From Carettochelys insculpta (taxonomy: Eukaryota > Chordata > Testudines > Carettochelyidae): a DNA stretch of 64,000 nt. The position numbers and the translations under genes were made by a program. The notes beneath the pieces are model-generated. The model did not search any database. It was not told where the DNA came from and saw only the letters and a program-made list of their open reading frames with translations. Below are positions 20,527-29,816 of the stretch, in pieces (position 1 is the stretch's first letter; each line of letters opens with the position of its first letter). Where the stretch lies: contig NC_134152.1 in assembly GCF_033958435.1 (NCBI RefSeq), positions 12,696,001 through 12,760,000 on the forward strand, given 5' to 3'.

Positions 20527-22062
20527 TCACTTCCTAGGGGGAAGGGTCCAGTCGACCAGGGCACTGGGCTCAGTCCTCCCCCCAGCTCCTGTACCTTTCT
20601 GTGGTGCCTGAGTCTCACCCGCCCTCTTGGAGGCACCCACATCCTCGCTCTGCTGGGTAGGCGGCAATTGTAACCAACACTTGTACAAGTCTGGTGTTGG
20701 CACACCATTGATCTCCTCACGGGGCACTCCTGCCTTCAGTAAATCCTTCCACATAGTTCTCCGAGTCACCTTAGCGTGTCCTTTTTCCTGTCCAGAGGCT
20801 CCCGCCCGACCACCCTTTCCTTTTGTGGCGCGGACCGCTTTTGCGCTGCCTATGACAGCCTCTAACTGCATCAACGTTCCCACCAAGTCACCTACAGTCC
20901 CGCCCGCTGCCATGACAACGGCCATAAGGGAAGCCTTCAGCTCGAGAGGGGCAAGGCATAACAGAGTGGCCTTGATGGATTTCTGGACCGCTACATCGTC
21001 TGGTCCCATGTCGAGGGCCACAGCCCATGCCATGCCCAGCTGCCTCAGTGCACTCACCCCTTCTGGGATCGTGTGCCAGGGCCTCACCTGTGCTTCCAGC
21101 TCCCCCGGGGAGGGGTAGACCTGGTCCACTGCCACAGCCAACCAGCGGTACAGGGACGGCGCTTCCACAGCATTTCCCTGTCCACCATTCAGACCTTGCA
21201 TAGTCTGCACTCCCTGCCTGACTTGTGAATCCTGGGACAACACACCCATCTGGTGGAGTTCCGCAGGCAGCAGCAACACAGAGTTGCCTGTGTTGTCCCA
21301 CACACACACCAGCCAGGCCAAAAGGCCTTCCCCCGGCTCCTGCTTAAAACTCTTCACCAGCTTCTGCAATTCACTTGTCTTAAATGTTCGCCAGACATCG
21401 GAGCGCAGTTGCCCCCCTTCCGACCTCATCTCCCGAACGGGACGCGCCTGTCTCGGGTCGGTAGGCACAGCCTCCCCGATCACCTCCTTCTCCTCCTCAG
21501 ATGAGGAAGAGCTCCAAATGTTACCATCCCAGGTCTCAGGGTCCCAAGAGGCTAGCGCTAGGACCGCGCGCACTTGGGCCTTCGACACCGGTGCTTTCCC
21601 TACTTTCGCGCGTCGCCGATTCGCAACTCTTACTGCCAACACCTCACAACGATGGGTTAACTCTTGCGTCCTTTCAGACTGTGAGGTAACCACCTCCTGC
21701 GCTATTGCCCGCGCATCTGCCAAAGCGCAACATTCCTGCTCCTTCCCCGCCAGCGCCTTCTGCAGGTGGAGAAACTCATCACCCAGGGCCCGGAGGGTGG
21801 TTAGGAAAAGCCATGCTACCTCTACTGCCGCCCTTTTTTCCATCCCCAGCCGGCGGCTCAACCGCAGCCAACGCAACGCCCCTTCTACCTGTACCGGCAT
21901 CACGCCTGCCGCCTCCTGCAACTCCAGCCAGTCTGCCAGGGCTGCCCAACAGGCCACCTTCCGCGCTACCGGCCCCCATCGCTCCGTCGAGGGCCATCCT
22001 GGTATGCGCTGCAGGGACAGCGCTGGCTTCCCTGCCTCCCCCGCTTTCGACCAAAAGGGCAT
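20527..22062 (-). CDS. gag: ERV gag polyprotein, open frame
   Basis: An open frame of 511 codons from an ATG only about 12 bases after the primer site. The N-terminal third is helical, with a likely coiled coil (around FLHLQKALAGKEQECCALAD). An acidic serine run (SSSSSEEEKE) follows at about residue 190. The capsid-like part starts near VWRTFKTSELQKLVKSFKQE and includes GLLAWLVCVWDNTG. Late in the protein is a basic stretch (KGKGGRAGASGQEKGHAK). No CCHC zinc knuckle is visible anywhere, unlike most orthoretroviral gag proteins. The frame closes with a TGA and then continues in phase into protease, the arrangement that goes with stop-codon readthrough. Confidence 0.8.
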   Translation of the reverse strand: MPFWSKAGEAGKPALSLQRIPGWPSTERWGPVARKVACWAALADWLELQEAAGVMPVQVEGALRWLRLSRRLGMEKRAAVEVAWLFLTTLRALGDEFLHLQKALAGKEQECCALADARAIAQEVVTSQSERTQELTHRCEVLAVRVANRRRAKVGKAPVSKAQVRAVLALASWDPETWDGNIWSSSSSEEEKEVIGEAVPTDPRQARPVREMRSEGGQLRSDVWRTFKTSELQKLVKSFKQEPGEGLLAWLVCVWDNTGNSVLLLPAELHQMGVLSQDSQVRQGVQTMQGLNGGQGNAVEAPSLYRWLAVAVDQVYPSPGELEAQVRPWHTIPEGVSALRQLGMAWAVALDMGPDDVAVQKSIKATLLCLAPLELKASLMAVVMAAGGTVGDLVGTLMQLEAVIGSAKAVRATKGKGGRAGASGQEKGHAKVTRRTMWKDLLKAGVPREEINGVPTPDLYKCWLQLPPTQQSEDVGASKRAGETQAPQKGTGAGGRTEPSALVDWTLPPRK

Positions 22063-22070
22063 CGTACCTG
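22063..22070 (-). promoter_or_regulatory. Probable major splice donor of the ERV
   Basis: The minus strand reads CCAGGTACG between the primer site and the gag ATG (cut between 22068 and 22067). It fits the donor consensus, and a donor is needed here for a spliced env message. Confidence 0.5.
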
Positions 22071-22074
22071 GAGA

Positions 22075-22092
22075 ACCCTGCTCGCTGCGCCA
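22075..22092 (-). promoter_or_regulatory. ERV primer binding site, probably tRNA-Ser(UGA)
   Basis: Two bases inside the 5' LTR the minus strand reads TGGCGCAGCGAGCAGGGT. As I recall it, this is complementary to the 3' end of vertebrate tRNA-Ser(UGA). Ser primers are used by the HERV-S group. The tRNA match is from memory. Confidence 0.6.
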
Positions 22093-22094
22093 AT

Positions 22095-22564
22095 TGTAGC
22101 CAACCAGGCGCGGGTTCCCCAGAGACGAGGCTGCACCCAGAAGGCGAGTGCTATATTTGGTTTACTGAAAGTGCGTGACACCCGCGACAGGAGCCCTGGA
22201 GACGCCGCAGTCACCAGTGGGGGAAAACCCGACACGTCGGAGCTTCGCTCGGGGAGAGGCTCTGTAACAGGCCTTCTTACACTAGCTGATAAGCTGAGCT
22301 CATTAACATAAGATTGCCTAAAATTGCCTATGCATTCCTTATCACTATTTCTAGTGGCCTACTGCCAGCGTAGCCTTGGAGTTTTGGCAGGCGCGGCTTG
22401 TTTCGCAGGTGATGTGAGTTGTTTTGCAGCTTTCACCTTGCACAGACCAGTTCTGGTATCTCTTGTTTGTTGGCAGCATGCTTCTGTATATGATTCCTCT
22501 AAGAGTTCACAGAGGGGTCGGACTGCTCTCATGAGACCGTTACAAAGTCTTCTCGCACCCTACA
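22095..22564 (-). repeat. 5' LTR of the ERV
   Basis: 470 bp, direct-repeat partner of 15374-15843 with about 17 substitutions. The CA end is followed by the right copy of the GTGGG duplication (22565-22569). Confidence 0.92.
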
Positions 22565-22643
22565 GTGGGTCTGTCCCACGAAAGCTCACCTAATAAACTA
22601 TTTTGCTAGTCTTTAAAGTGCTACTTGACTGCTTTTTGTTTTG
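22565..22643 (+). mobile_element. PLE 3' end (right of the ERV)
   Basis: GTGGGTCTGTCCCACGAAAGCTCACC and the following ACTATTTTGCTAGTC...GCTTTTTGTTTTG words match the PLE 3' ends at 10478-10665 and 59640-59760. It completes the element at 13677-15373. The short inverted word GTGGG...CCCAC could form a small hairpin. Confidence 0.8.
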
Positions 22644-22655
22644 ATTTCTGTTTGT

Positions 22656-23275
22656 AGGATGCTTTCTACTACCCAAATAATAACTTGACAGAACCCATTG
22701 CTACCCTTACTTACAGAGAGGGCTACTCGCTTTGTAGTCATTACTTGACAGTCTCATACCGGACGACTAACCTGTATTCTTTATTTAAGCAGGGGAATAT
22801 TCTGCTTCAGAATACAGTGCAGTGATGAATGAAGCTCCTTGGTCTGTTCTTTAAAATTGCAATGACAATGGAGTCATGACCAAAGTATACACTGTGGACT
22901 GCCTTCTTCACTCCCTTACGCAAATGCAAACAGTTCACCCAACACCGTGGCTGTAGGACACAATGCTCCATGTTTACATGGTTTTTAAACATCCATATAA
23001 TTGTTAAAGAAAAGACTCCCTTTTCCACTGTTTTGATCTTGGCATATGCTTATTAATGTGATATCCATTCATCTGAGTTGGTTGTATGACTGCTGTAGTC
23101 TTCATTACCATGTGAAATTGCATCAGAGTTGGAACAATTGAAGAGGTGATGCTGTGTCAAACTGCCAACTCAGAAATGACAACAATATCCTCCCAGATAA
23201 GCAGCTGCTCCATCAACATTCAAACCAGGAGTCAAGTTGAAAGATTGCTAGTGCTAATTCACTTGCACGTTGATA
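22656..23275. other. Unannotated spacer
   Basis: AT-rich sequence with no recognised repeat and only short, non-conserved frames. Confidence 0.4.
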
Positions 23276-23436
23276 CAGTAACTCCTCACTTGACATTGTA
23301 ATTGTGTTCTTAAAAAATGTTACTTTAAGTAAAATGATGTTAAGCAAATCTAATTTCCCCATAAGAACTAATTTAATTAGAGGGGAGCAGGTTCCAGGGA
23401 ATTGTATTTTCAGCAAAGGTTGGTATATACAGAAAA

Positions 23437-24255
23437 GCTGTGTCTATACAAGAGCTCTCATTTGAAAGGCTAACGTTTGAATGTTAACAATCAAATTCCA
23501 GCCATTGGAAAGTGCTCAGCTACACACAAAAAGCAGATCTAAGGTTCAACTTGCCCTTTCAAAAGACTGCTCCATTCTTTAAAAAGGGAGCATCCACACA
23601 GCTCTTTCAAAAAACCGGAGCCGGAGGTGCCATGGATGGGGTCTCATGGCTGCCAAGCCCTTCCAGAGCCTGCAGCCAGCTGCTTCCTTAAAGGTCCCCT
23701 CCCAACTATCCCCAGCCTGCACAAGCTGAGGCCTGCCAAGCTGCCACAAGCACTGCAGAGCCCAGCACACACCATAATGGGGTCCAAGCGCCTGCTCCTG
23801 GCTTTAGACGCCAACTTCCTGAATATTGCTACATCTGCTGTACACAGTTGTTGCAACTATCCCCCACCTCCTAGGGTGGCCAAGCTGTGCCCCCCACCCT
23901 CCCCAGGCCATAGAATGCCCCAACCTGGATCTTCCTGGCAACCCACCGCCTCAGACTGTTGAGATTGACTGGTGCTGTGGCAGTGGGACAGTGCCAGATG
24001 GCTGTGGAACTTTCACTTGAGCAGGGAGACCTTCCAGGAGCTCTGCCACTGGCTTGCCCCTGCCCTGAGGCACCAGAACACCACCATGCAGCCTGCTGTC
24101 CCCCTTGAGAACTACTTTCCAATCGCTATATGGAAACTGACCACCCTAGATAGCTACCACTCTGTGGGACATCAGTTCAGGGTGGGCAAGGCCAACATTG
24201 GGGCTGTCATCATGGAGGTAAGATGGGAATTTCGAATTTATGTGTAGACACAGCT
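23437..24255 (+). mobile_element. Short Harbinger derivative carrying transposase exon 1
   Basis: The inverted ends are AGCTGTGTCTATACAAG on the left and, inverted, AGCTGTGTCTACACATAA on the right. Interior sequence is the 5' part of a Harbinger transposase gene up to its splice donor, followed at once by the right end. This looks like an internal deletion product that could only move with proteins from other copies. Flanking bases (AAA and TAA) are compatible with a decayed 3-bp duplication. Confidence 0.7.
23765..24216 (+). pseudogene. Harbinger transposase exon 1 remnant
   Basis: The recognisable frame at 23972-24216 reads MLWQWDSARWLWNFHLSRETF, then QELCHWLAPALRHQNT, and ends GKANIGAVIMEV before GTAAGATGG, the same exon end and donor as in the fuller copy at 29214-29692. 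N-terminal coding sequence upstream is degraded. No DDE exon follows. Confidence 0.65.
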
Positions 24256-24440
24256 AAGTTTTAAACAATTTTAATCAGTTTAGTTCTGTACACAGCAATG
24301 ATTATTGTGACACTTGGTTGAGGACTGGAGTCAGAGGTGCAATAAGTTCCAGGGAATATCCAGGCAATAAATTATGAACTAGCACTCAGCTGTGCTCTCA
24401 AGGGTTAACATATTGTTCATACAACCTCATGCTCTAGAAC

Positions 24441-25750
24441 AGGGGTCAACAACCTTTCCAAGGCAGTGTGACAAAATCAGACCTTTTGACTGGTGATACT
24501 TTTTAAAGTCAATCATAGTCCTACTTACAACAGCTTCATTAAGAAGTAAGTTAGTTAATAAATAAATATGCAGCATTTTACCATTTAGCACAGGAGTTGG
24601 CCACAGTGTAGCACTAATTTTTGCAGACTCTCAGCTTTCAAAAAGGAGAGTCAGGCTCTGCTCACCTTCAAAACATGTTAGATTAAAATCATTGAAAAGG
24701 CAGGGAGGGCACTCCCTCCTGTGTTCTGGCTGGTGGGGGGTCATGAGTCACATTTTCTTTTTTTGAATGAAATCCCATGTAATCTATGGAGCCTTTCGTA
24801 CAAGATATTTGTTTGGAAAAAGGATGGAAAAAATTAGCAGAACCCCTGGTCCAAAGCCGCGCGATTTAAAGAGCACTCCCCTCCTCACCCCACAAGAATC
24901 ATCCCTTAGACTCATGCCCAGAGCAGGCGAATACAACAGAGCCCTGTTTTCCAGCCCAATGGGGTGGGGAGCCAGAGAGTGGCTGGGGTGTGGAGAAGGT
25001 CACTATACACCCTCATTGGGCAGGGCTTTGCTGCATGTGTAGGGTGCACTCCCAGCCTCCAGGCACACCCCCCCATACAAGTGCAAGGGAGCCCACTCCC
25101 CCTTGGGTGCAGGCTGCACTTGGGGGAGACCCAGACACTCAGCCCCTCCTCCCCCCAATGTCAGGAGGCCCTGGGGGTTGGGTGGGGGACTGAAGGCAGG
25201 AGGCCCAAAGGGATTTCTCGCTGGCTATGGGCCAAGGGCTGATCAACTGGGCTCATGCATCTCTGGCCAGGCTTGGGAAGGAGAAGTGAGCACAGAACTG
25301 GGGCCAAGGCGTGCATGTTGTTGGGGGAGGAGCTGTGTGTGGGGATCCAGGAGTCCTGGATGAGAAGAGGCCATGACAGACAAGAGGCAGCTCTCTGAGG
25401 GATATGCAGGGCCTGCACTTGACACTCTGCAGGGGCTTTGCCTGCAGGGGGCAGGGGAGGGTGGAAGGTCACTCTGGGATGCGGTTGCAAAGCTGGCAGC
25501 CCACACCTGCATTAGGAGTTGCAGCAGCTGCAGACCCATTTTAGCAGGGTTGGAGTGGCTTGAGGCACAGACAGGGAGTAGCACAAGAGGTCAGATAGAA
25601 CCACTGAGAATTCCCCTCTCCCCATTATAAAAGAGAATCCTACCTGACCTGAATATGAGGAGCTAAGTGCTGACAAAACCTGGCCTGTAGTGATTGGGCC
25701 AACCTGCCCACACCTCCTGTCCCATCCCAGCCCTGAGAGCAAGCTACAGA
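24441..25750. other. Unannotated segment, possible hAT-like terminus at its left edge
   Basis: CAGGGGTCAACAACCTTTCC at about 24441 looks like a hAT-type terminus. From 24870 to 25740 the sequence is GC-rich with CCAGGAGTCCTGG-type words and no convincing gene. Confidence 0.35.
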
Positions 25751-26032
25751 GTTACATCTACATGACAGCCTCAACTCAAAATAAGATACTCAATGTGCAC
25801 TATGCAAATTGCATCACTTATCTCCAGTGTAGTTCAAAATAGGTTATTTTGGCATTTGGCACTGTCTAAACAGCATCAAATGTCAAAATAATACTCTGTT
25901 GTGAGGCATCCCTTACTCCTCCTGCAATGAGGAGGATGCCAAAATAGCATGCCTGTTATTTCAGAAGTTTTTTCGAAATGACAGCATTTGTCAAAGACAT
26001 GATATCCTGAACTAGCTCTGCCCTGTAGACGT
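25751..26032. mobile_element. MITE-like element
   Basis: The left end GTTACATCTACATGACAG and the inverted right end GACTACGTCTACAGGGCAG are similar to Harbinger termini. The interior has inverted TCAAAATA/TATTTTGA words typical of the MITEs in this window. No duplication is certain. Confidence 0.5.
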
Positions 26033-27097
26033 AGTCCAGGAGTCCTGATCTCCAAGCTCCCTCCCCACTCCAGCTCACAGCCTTCCCTCATCCCCTCTCT
26101 ATAAATCTCCCTCATGTCTTGTGTTTCAAGACCTCCCTATAGGTGAGGGAAACAATCTCTCCTTAGGGCCAAGGAGCAGGTAAATACCTCTGAGATTCTC
26201 ACTGCAAGGCCAAGTCCCCACCCAAGGCCCAGGAAGAGTTGAGCTGTCCCTCATCAGGCCCTAATTTTAGTCACGGCCCTGCCCCGGCTCCCCTTAGGCC
26301 ACCCCTTCCCAGCCAGGACCCCTATGTTGAGCTGGACCCCAGCTGGCTGGGGGCAATGTGGGTAGCAGGAGCCAGGGATCAATTGTTCCATGACTCTCCT
26401 CTCATTACACCCCCACAAAAAATGACTCCAGCTCCCCCAGTCCCAGCCCTGTATCCCTGTACCCCTCCCAGAATTCATCACCCATAAGGGGCCAAGATCC
26501 TAATATACTATGCAAAATTCCAACCACAGTCTTTGTTCAGAATCTTTAACATATGCCCAGACAAAGTAGGGCAGAAGCTCTGGGGTGTAACTGGACAAGG
26601 CATAGCACAGATAGCAAAACAAGCCTTTGTTTGTTTAATTAAACATAAATCAAGAGCCGAGACACTATAACCTTGGGTGTGAAAGCAGTAATTGGGACTT
26701 ATCTTGAATTTTAGATCTATAACTCACTGATGAGGGGATTGGAAGTCTGCACCCCAGTTGAGGGAGAGATAACATTCATCTTCCTTGAATACTAGCCTAA
26801 GTTCAGAAAAAAGTCTAATGTCAGCATGAGTGATGGTGTCTACCCCCCACAGATGCCAATCTGAGACTATTGATAATCGTATATTATTACCAATCTCAGA
26901 ATTGCTTATTTTTCTTTACTCCAGACCATATAGGAATGTACCTGCAGAAAAACCAATCAGGTGCCACCCATCGTTCCTAAACACCTGGAATTGGAATTAA
27001 ATCTACCTTCTATAAGAGAAAACTTAAGGGATAATGCCTTTGTACTCACAAGTAAACATGTAAACCTGAGCAATGGGTGGAGCACTTATGTAATCTT
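26033..27097. other. Unannotated spacer
   Basis: Mixed composition. No gene or repeat family recognised. Confidence 0.4.
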
Positions 27098-27100
27098 TTA

Positions 27101-27424
27101 GGCTGCATCTACATATGCTTCTGCTAATGAGCAGCCCAGATGATGCTAATGAGGTGTGGATGTAAATTTCTTGCACCTCATTAGCTTATGGTCACGTGAA
27201 TCAGGGTCCAAAAGGAGCTCTTCCAGATTCCAAAATAGCCATATAGACGTGCAGCCGACGGGGAACTTTCAGAAGCATATTCCATATTTCCTATTCCATA
27301 AAATTCTTCCAGACTCTGAATCATGTGGCCATATGCTAATGAGGTGCAAGAAATTTACATCTGCACCTCATTAGCATCTTCCAGGCTGCTTATTACCATG
27401 CCTTTCCGGCATGTAGATGCACCC
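27101..27424. mobile_element. MITE with long inverted ends and TTA duplication
   Basis: The left end GGCTGCATCTACATATGC pairs with the inverted right end GGGTGCATCTACATGCCGG, and similarity continues for about 60 bp to GATGCTAATGAGGTG. A second, inner inverted pair surrounds GCAAGAAATTTACATC. TTA lies immediately outside both ends (27098-27100 and 27425-27427), the typical Harbinger duplication. Confidence 0.8.
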
Positions 27425-27427
27425 TTA

Positions 27428-28433
27428 GACTATTGGCTTATTGTGCTCATTACATCTTGCTGCTAGCACCTATGTAGGGGCTCAGAAACTCCCACCTCAT
27501 TGCTTCTCTCCATCCATCAACACTCTATAGTCATTGTAATCAGTTCTTTGTCAGTCTGACTGAGCCTAACAAGCCAAGTGAGACTCTCTGCCAGCTGTGC
27601 ATAATAAAGATGGTGTCAAACTTCAGTTTCTTCAATCCCTCCTCCGTCTCTGCCCCTCAGCCCACCCCCTCCCCCAACTCAGCCTCCCCAATTCCATCTC
27701 CCACCCCATCTCAGCCCCTCACTCCATCCCCTCTCCTAATTCCATCACCTTAGCATTTGCCACCTCCAACTCAGTCCCCACATCCCATCACCGTGACCCA
27801 GACCTACCCCCCCCAACACACATCCTGCTGAGTTAAACAGACCATCTTTCATTCACACAGGGCAGATCTTCCCACCCCTTCTCTTTAGTGCAAAGATGCC
27901 ACCTGCAGTTCCCAACATGGCCACAAGAGGACTCCTTTGTGCTACCAAAGCACCTGTGAGTAATAGGCTGATCCTCCCCAGAAGGCTGGGAAAGGGGTTC
28001 AACCCGGGGAAGACAGAAGGTCGCTCTGGGGCAGGGCTCTAGAGGCGGCAACTTGCAGCCCCACCCCGGAGAGATCTGTTCCCTGCCCCTCCCCAGACTC
28101 CTTAGAGAGACATGGGTTCCCCATCATGGCCTCTTCTCTCCCAGGACCCCTGGTCCACAGTGTAGGCCCTCTCCCCAGAGCGCACACCTCCCGAGAGCCA
28201 ATAAAAATCAGCCCTCTGCAGCTCTTGGCGTGCATGTGGGGGTTGCCGACCCCTGTTGTAGGGGCAGGATGGCTGAGAGGAGGGAGGAAAAGCATGACAG
28301 TGCTGGTGTCAGGATTTCAAGCACCCCACTCTGTACTCTAACTCTGTGAAGCAGGATATCACAGCTACAGAGTCCTATCTGGATGGTGTTCTTGAAGTGG
28401 GGGCCAGAGTACTTGAAGGGATATTGCATGTCT

Positions 28434-28475
<42 letters not shown>

Positions 28476-28862
28476 ACACACACACACACACACACACAGT
28501 GTGTGTGTCAGTCTCTCTCACACAGAATGTGAATGTCTCTGTCTCACACTGTACAGCTGTGTAGGCACTGTGTGGAGGAGAGAGTGGGGAACTCCAGTGG
28601 GATAGTGCAGGTTCATTATCATGTTCAGTTTCTGCAAAGAAGCTCCAACCTAGGAAAGGAGGGACATTCTGACAGCACCTCTAGCCCCCTTCCCGAACTC
28701 CTCATTCAGCAGACAGGAGGCTCCCAGGAGCACCAGCAAGGCAGAGGGCAAAGCACCAGTGCAGTGAGGGAAGTGGCAGCTGAGCTGCAGAGTTGCATAT
28801 CTTACAGGGAGCTTAGGAGCTGATGGGTGCTGACAGCCCATCCTGGTTCATAACCCCCCATA
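27428..28862. other. Low-complexity and unclassified sequence
   Basis: A C/T-rich stretch at about 27630-27835 is a degenerate run of CCCATCTCAGCCCCTC-like words. An inverted hAT-like end (GGGGTTGCCGACCCCTG) lies at about 28239-28255. Between 28510 and 28862 I recognise nothing. Confidence 0.4.
28437..28508. repeat. Compound microsatellite (CT)n-(CA)n-(GT)n
   Basis: About 38 bases of CT, then about 24 bases of CA, then about 10 bases of GT. The CA and GT parts are inverted and could form a hairpin. Confidence 0.95.
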
Positions 28863-29213
28863 GGCTACACCTACATGTGAATGCTACATCGAAGTAGCTT
28901 ATTTCGATGTAGCGACATCGATATTTCAATGAATAACGTCTACACGTCCTCCAGGGCTGGCAACGTCGACGTTCAACGTTGATGTTGCGCAGCACCACAT
29001 CGAAATGGGCGCTGCGAGGGAATGTCTACAAGCCAAAGGAGCACACATTGAAATAAGGGTGCCAGGAACAGCTGCAGACAGGGTCACAGGGCGGACTAGT
29101 GCTTCCGGGGCAACAGCTAGCCGCTCTCTTAAAGGGCCCCTCCCAGACACATGCAGCCTGCACAGCATGCGGTCTGCAGAGCCATAGGCACGCACACCTT
29201 GAGCGACGCAGTC

Positions 29214-29692
29214 ATGGACCCCCAGCAGCAGCAGCAACCGCCATCAGAAGTCCACCCAGCTGCCCTTGCAGGAGCAGTGCTCGCCCTGCTCGATGCCATG
29301 CAGAAGGCAGCTGAGCACCTCCTTGCCACAGAGGAGGAGCTGCCCGCAGGGGAGGAGGATGCAACCCCCAACCCTGTAGCACCCCGCTGCCCCCCCGTCG
29401 CCGGCTGTAGAGCTACCCCACGAGCACCGACTGGTGGGAGCGGTTGGTGCTCAGAGAGTGGGACGACGACCGCTGGCTCCAGAACTTTCGTATGAGCCGG
29501 CAGACATTTCTGGAGCTATGCCAGTGGCTCACCCCCCCACTGAGGCACCAGGACACCTTCATGCGGCGTGCCCTCAGCGTCGAGAAATGGGTCGGCATCG
29601 CTGTCTAGAAGCTGGCCACTCCAGACAGCTACCGATCTGTAGGCCAGCAGTTTGGCATCGGCAAGGCTACCGTCGGGGCTGTCCTCATGGAG
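29214..29692 (+). pseudogene. Harbinger transposase exon 1
   Basis: The start ATG at 29214 gives MDPQQQQQ. The first half stays open to about 29390, then the frame shifts near a C-run. In the shifted frame the conserved block follows: WWERLVLREWDDDRWLQNF, TFLELCQWLTPPLRHQDT and GKATVGAVLMEV at the exon end. Two Trp codons of the family pattern are TAG here (near 29409 and 29607). The exon ends in GAG before GTAAGAGG (donor at 29693). Confidence 0.8.
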
Positions 29693-29816
29693 GTAAGAGG
29701 ACCCACGGGGAGGGGGAGGAGGCAGCCCTGGCAGGGGAAGGGGGGCCCTGGCAGGGGAGGGCCACACACACCCTGCACATCCCTCACTGGTGCTCTCCCA
29801 TGTGCTACCCCTGCAG
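29693..29816 (+). other. Transposase intron (124 bp)
   Basis: Donor GTAAGA and acceptor TACCCCTGCAG frame a G-rich intron. Removing it joins MEV to VVCAINALL, matching the same exon boundary in the copy at 62422-62571. Confidence 0.7.

Larger units (their letters stand above)
15374..22564 (-). mobile_element. Endogenous retrovirus, class III (ERV-L/S)-like pol with gammaretroviral-type env
   Basis: A 7.19-kb provirus on the minus strand: 5' LTR, primer site, gag, pro-pol, env, polypurine tract, 3' LTR. LTRs are 470 bp each and I count about 17 differences with no length change. Pol resembles the ERV-L/ERV-S group in RT, in the linker after RNase H and in integrase. Env has a transmembrane subunit of the gammaretroviral type. 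Damage seen is one in-frame stop in RT. The element sits in the 3' part of a PLE with a 5-bp duplication. Class assignment is by motif recognition and should be tested by phylogeny. Confidence 0.85.
13677..22643 (+). mobile_element. Penelope-like element (EN+ type), 5'-truncated, split by an ERV
   Basis: The element begins in the middle of its RT (FISGIGTLTTG at 13677) and ends at 22643 in GCTTTTTGTTTTG. The 12-bp word ATTTCTGTTTGT occurs immediately before (13665-13676) and after (22644-22655) and is read as the target duplication. The ERV at 15374-22564 interrupts the 3' untranslated part, and GAAGAAGTGGG on the left rejoins TCTGTCCCACGAAAGCTC on the right. 5' truncation plus a duplication of this size is normal for PLE insertion. 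The two PLE parts sum to about 1.78 kb. Confidence 0.85.
23276..24440 (+). repeat. Unclassified sauropsid interspersed repeat, split by a Harbinger derivative
   Basis: The left part (23276-23436, with CAGTAACTCCTCACTTGAC and ATGATGTTAAGCAAAT) and right part (24256-24440, with ATTATTGTGACACTTGGTTG and AGCTGTGCTCTCAAGGGTTA) read as one repeat that I recognise from turtle and crocodilian sequence but cannot classify. The element at 23437-24255 interrupts it cleanly. Confidence 0.5.

Noticed and set aside
27630..27835. CRISPR-like or regular short repeat array
   Set aside because: The pyrimidine-rich words vary in spacing and sequence and have no spacer structure. It is low-complexity DNA in a vertebrate context.
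24441..28257. A 3.8-kb hAT transposon bounded by CAGGGGTCAACAACC and GGTTGCCGACCCCTG
   Set aside because: The flanking 8-bp sequences do not match and the interior contains unrelated MITEs and no transposase. The two ends are probably separate fragments.
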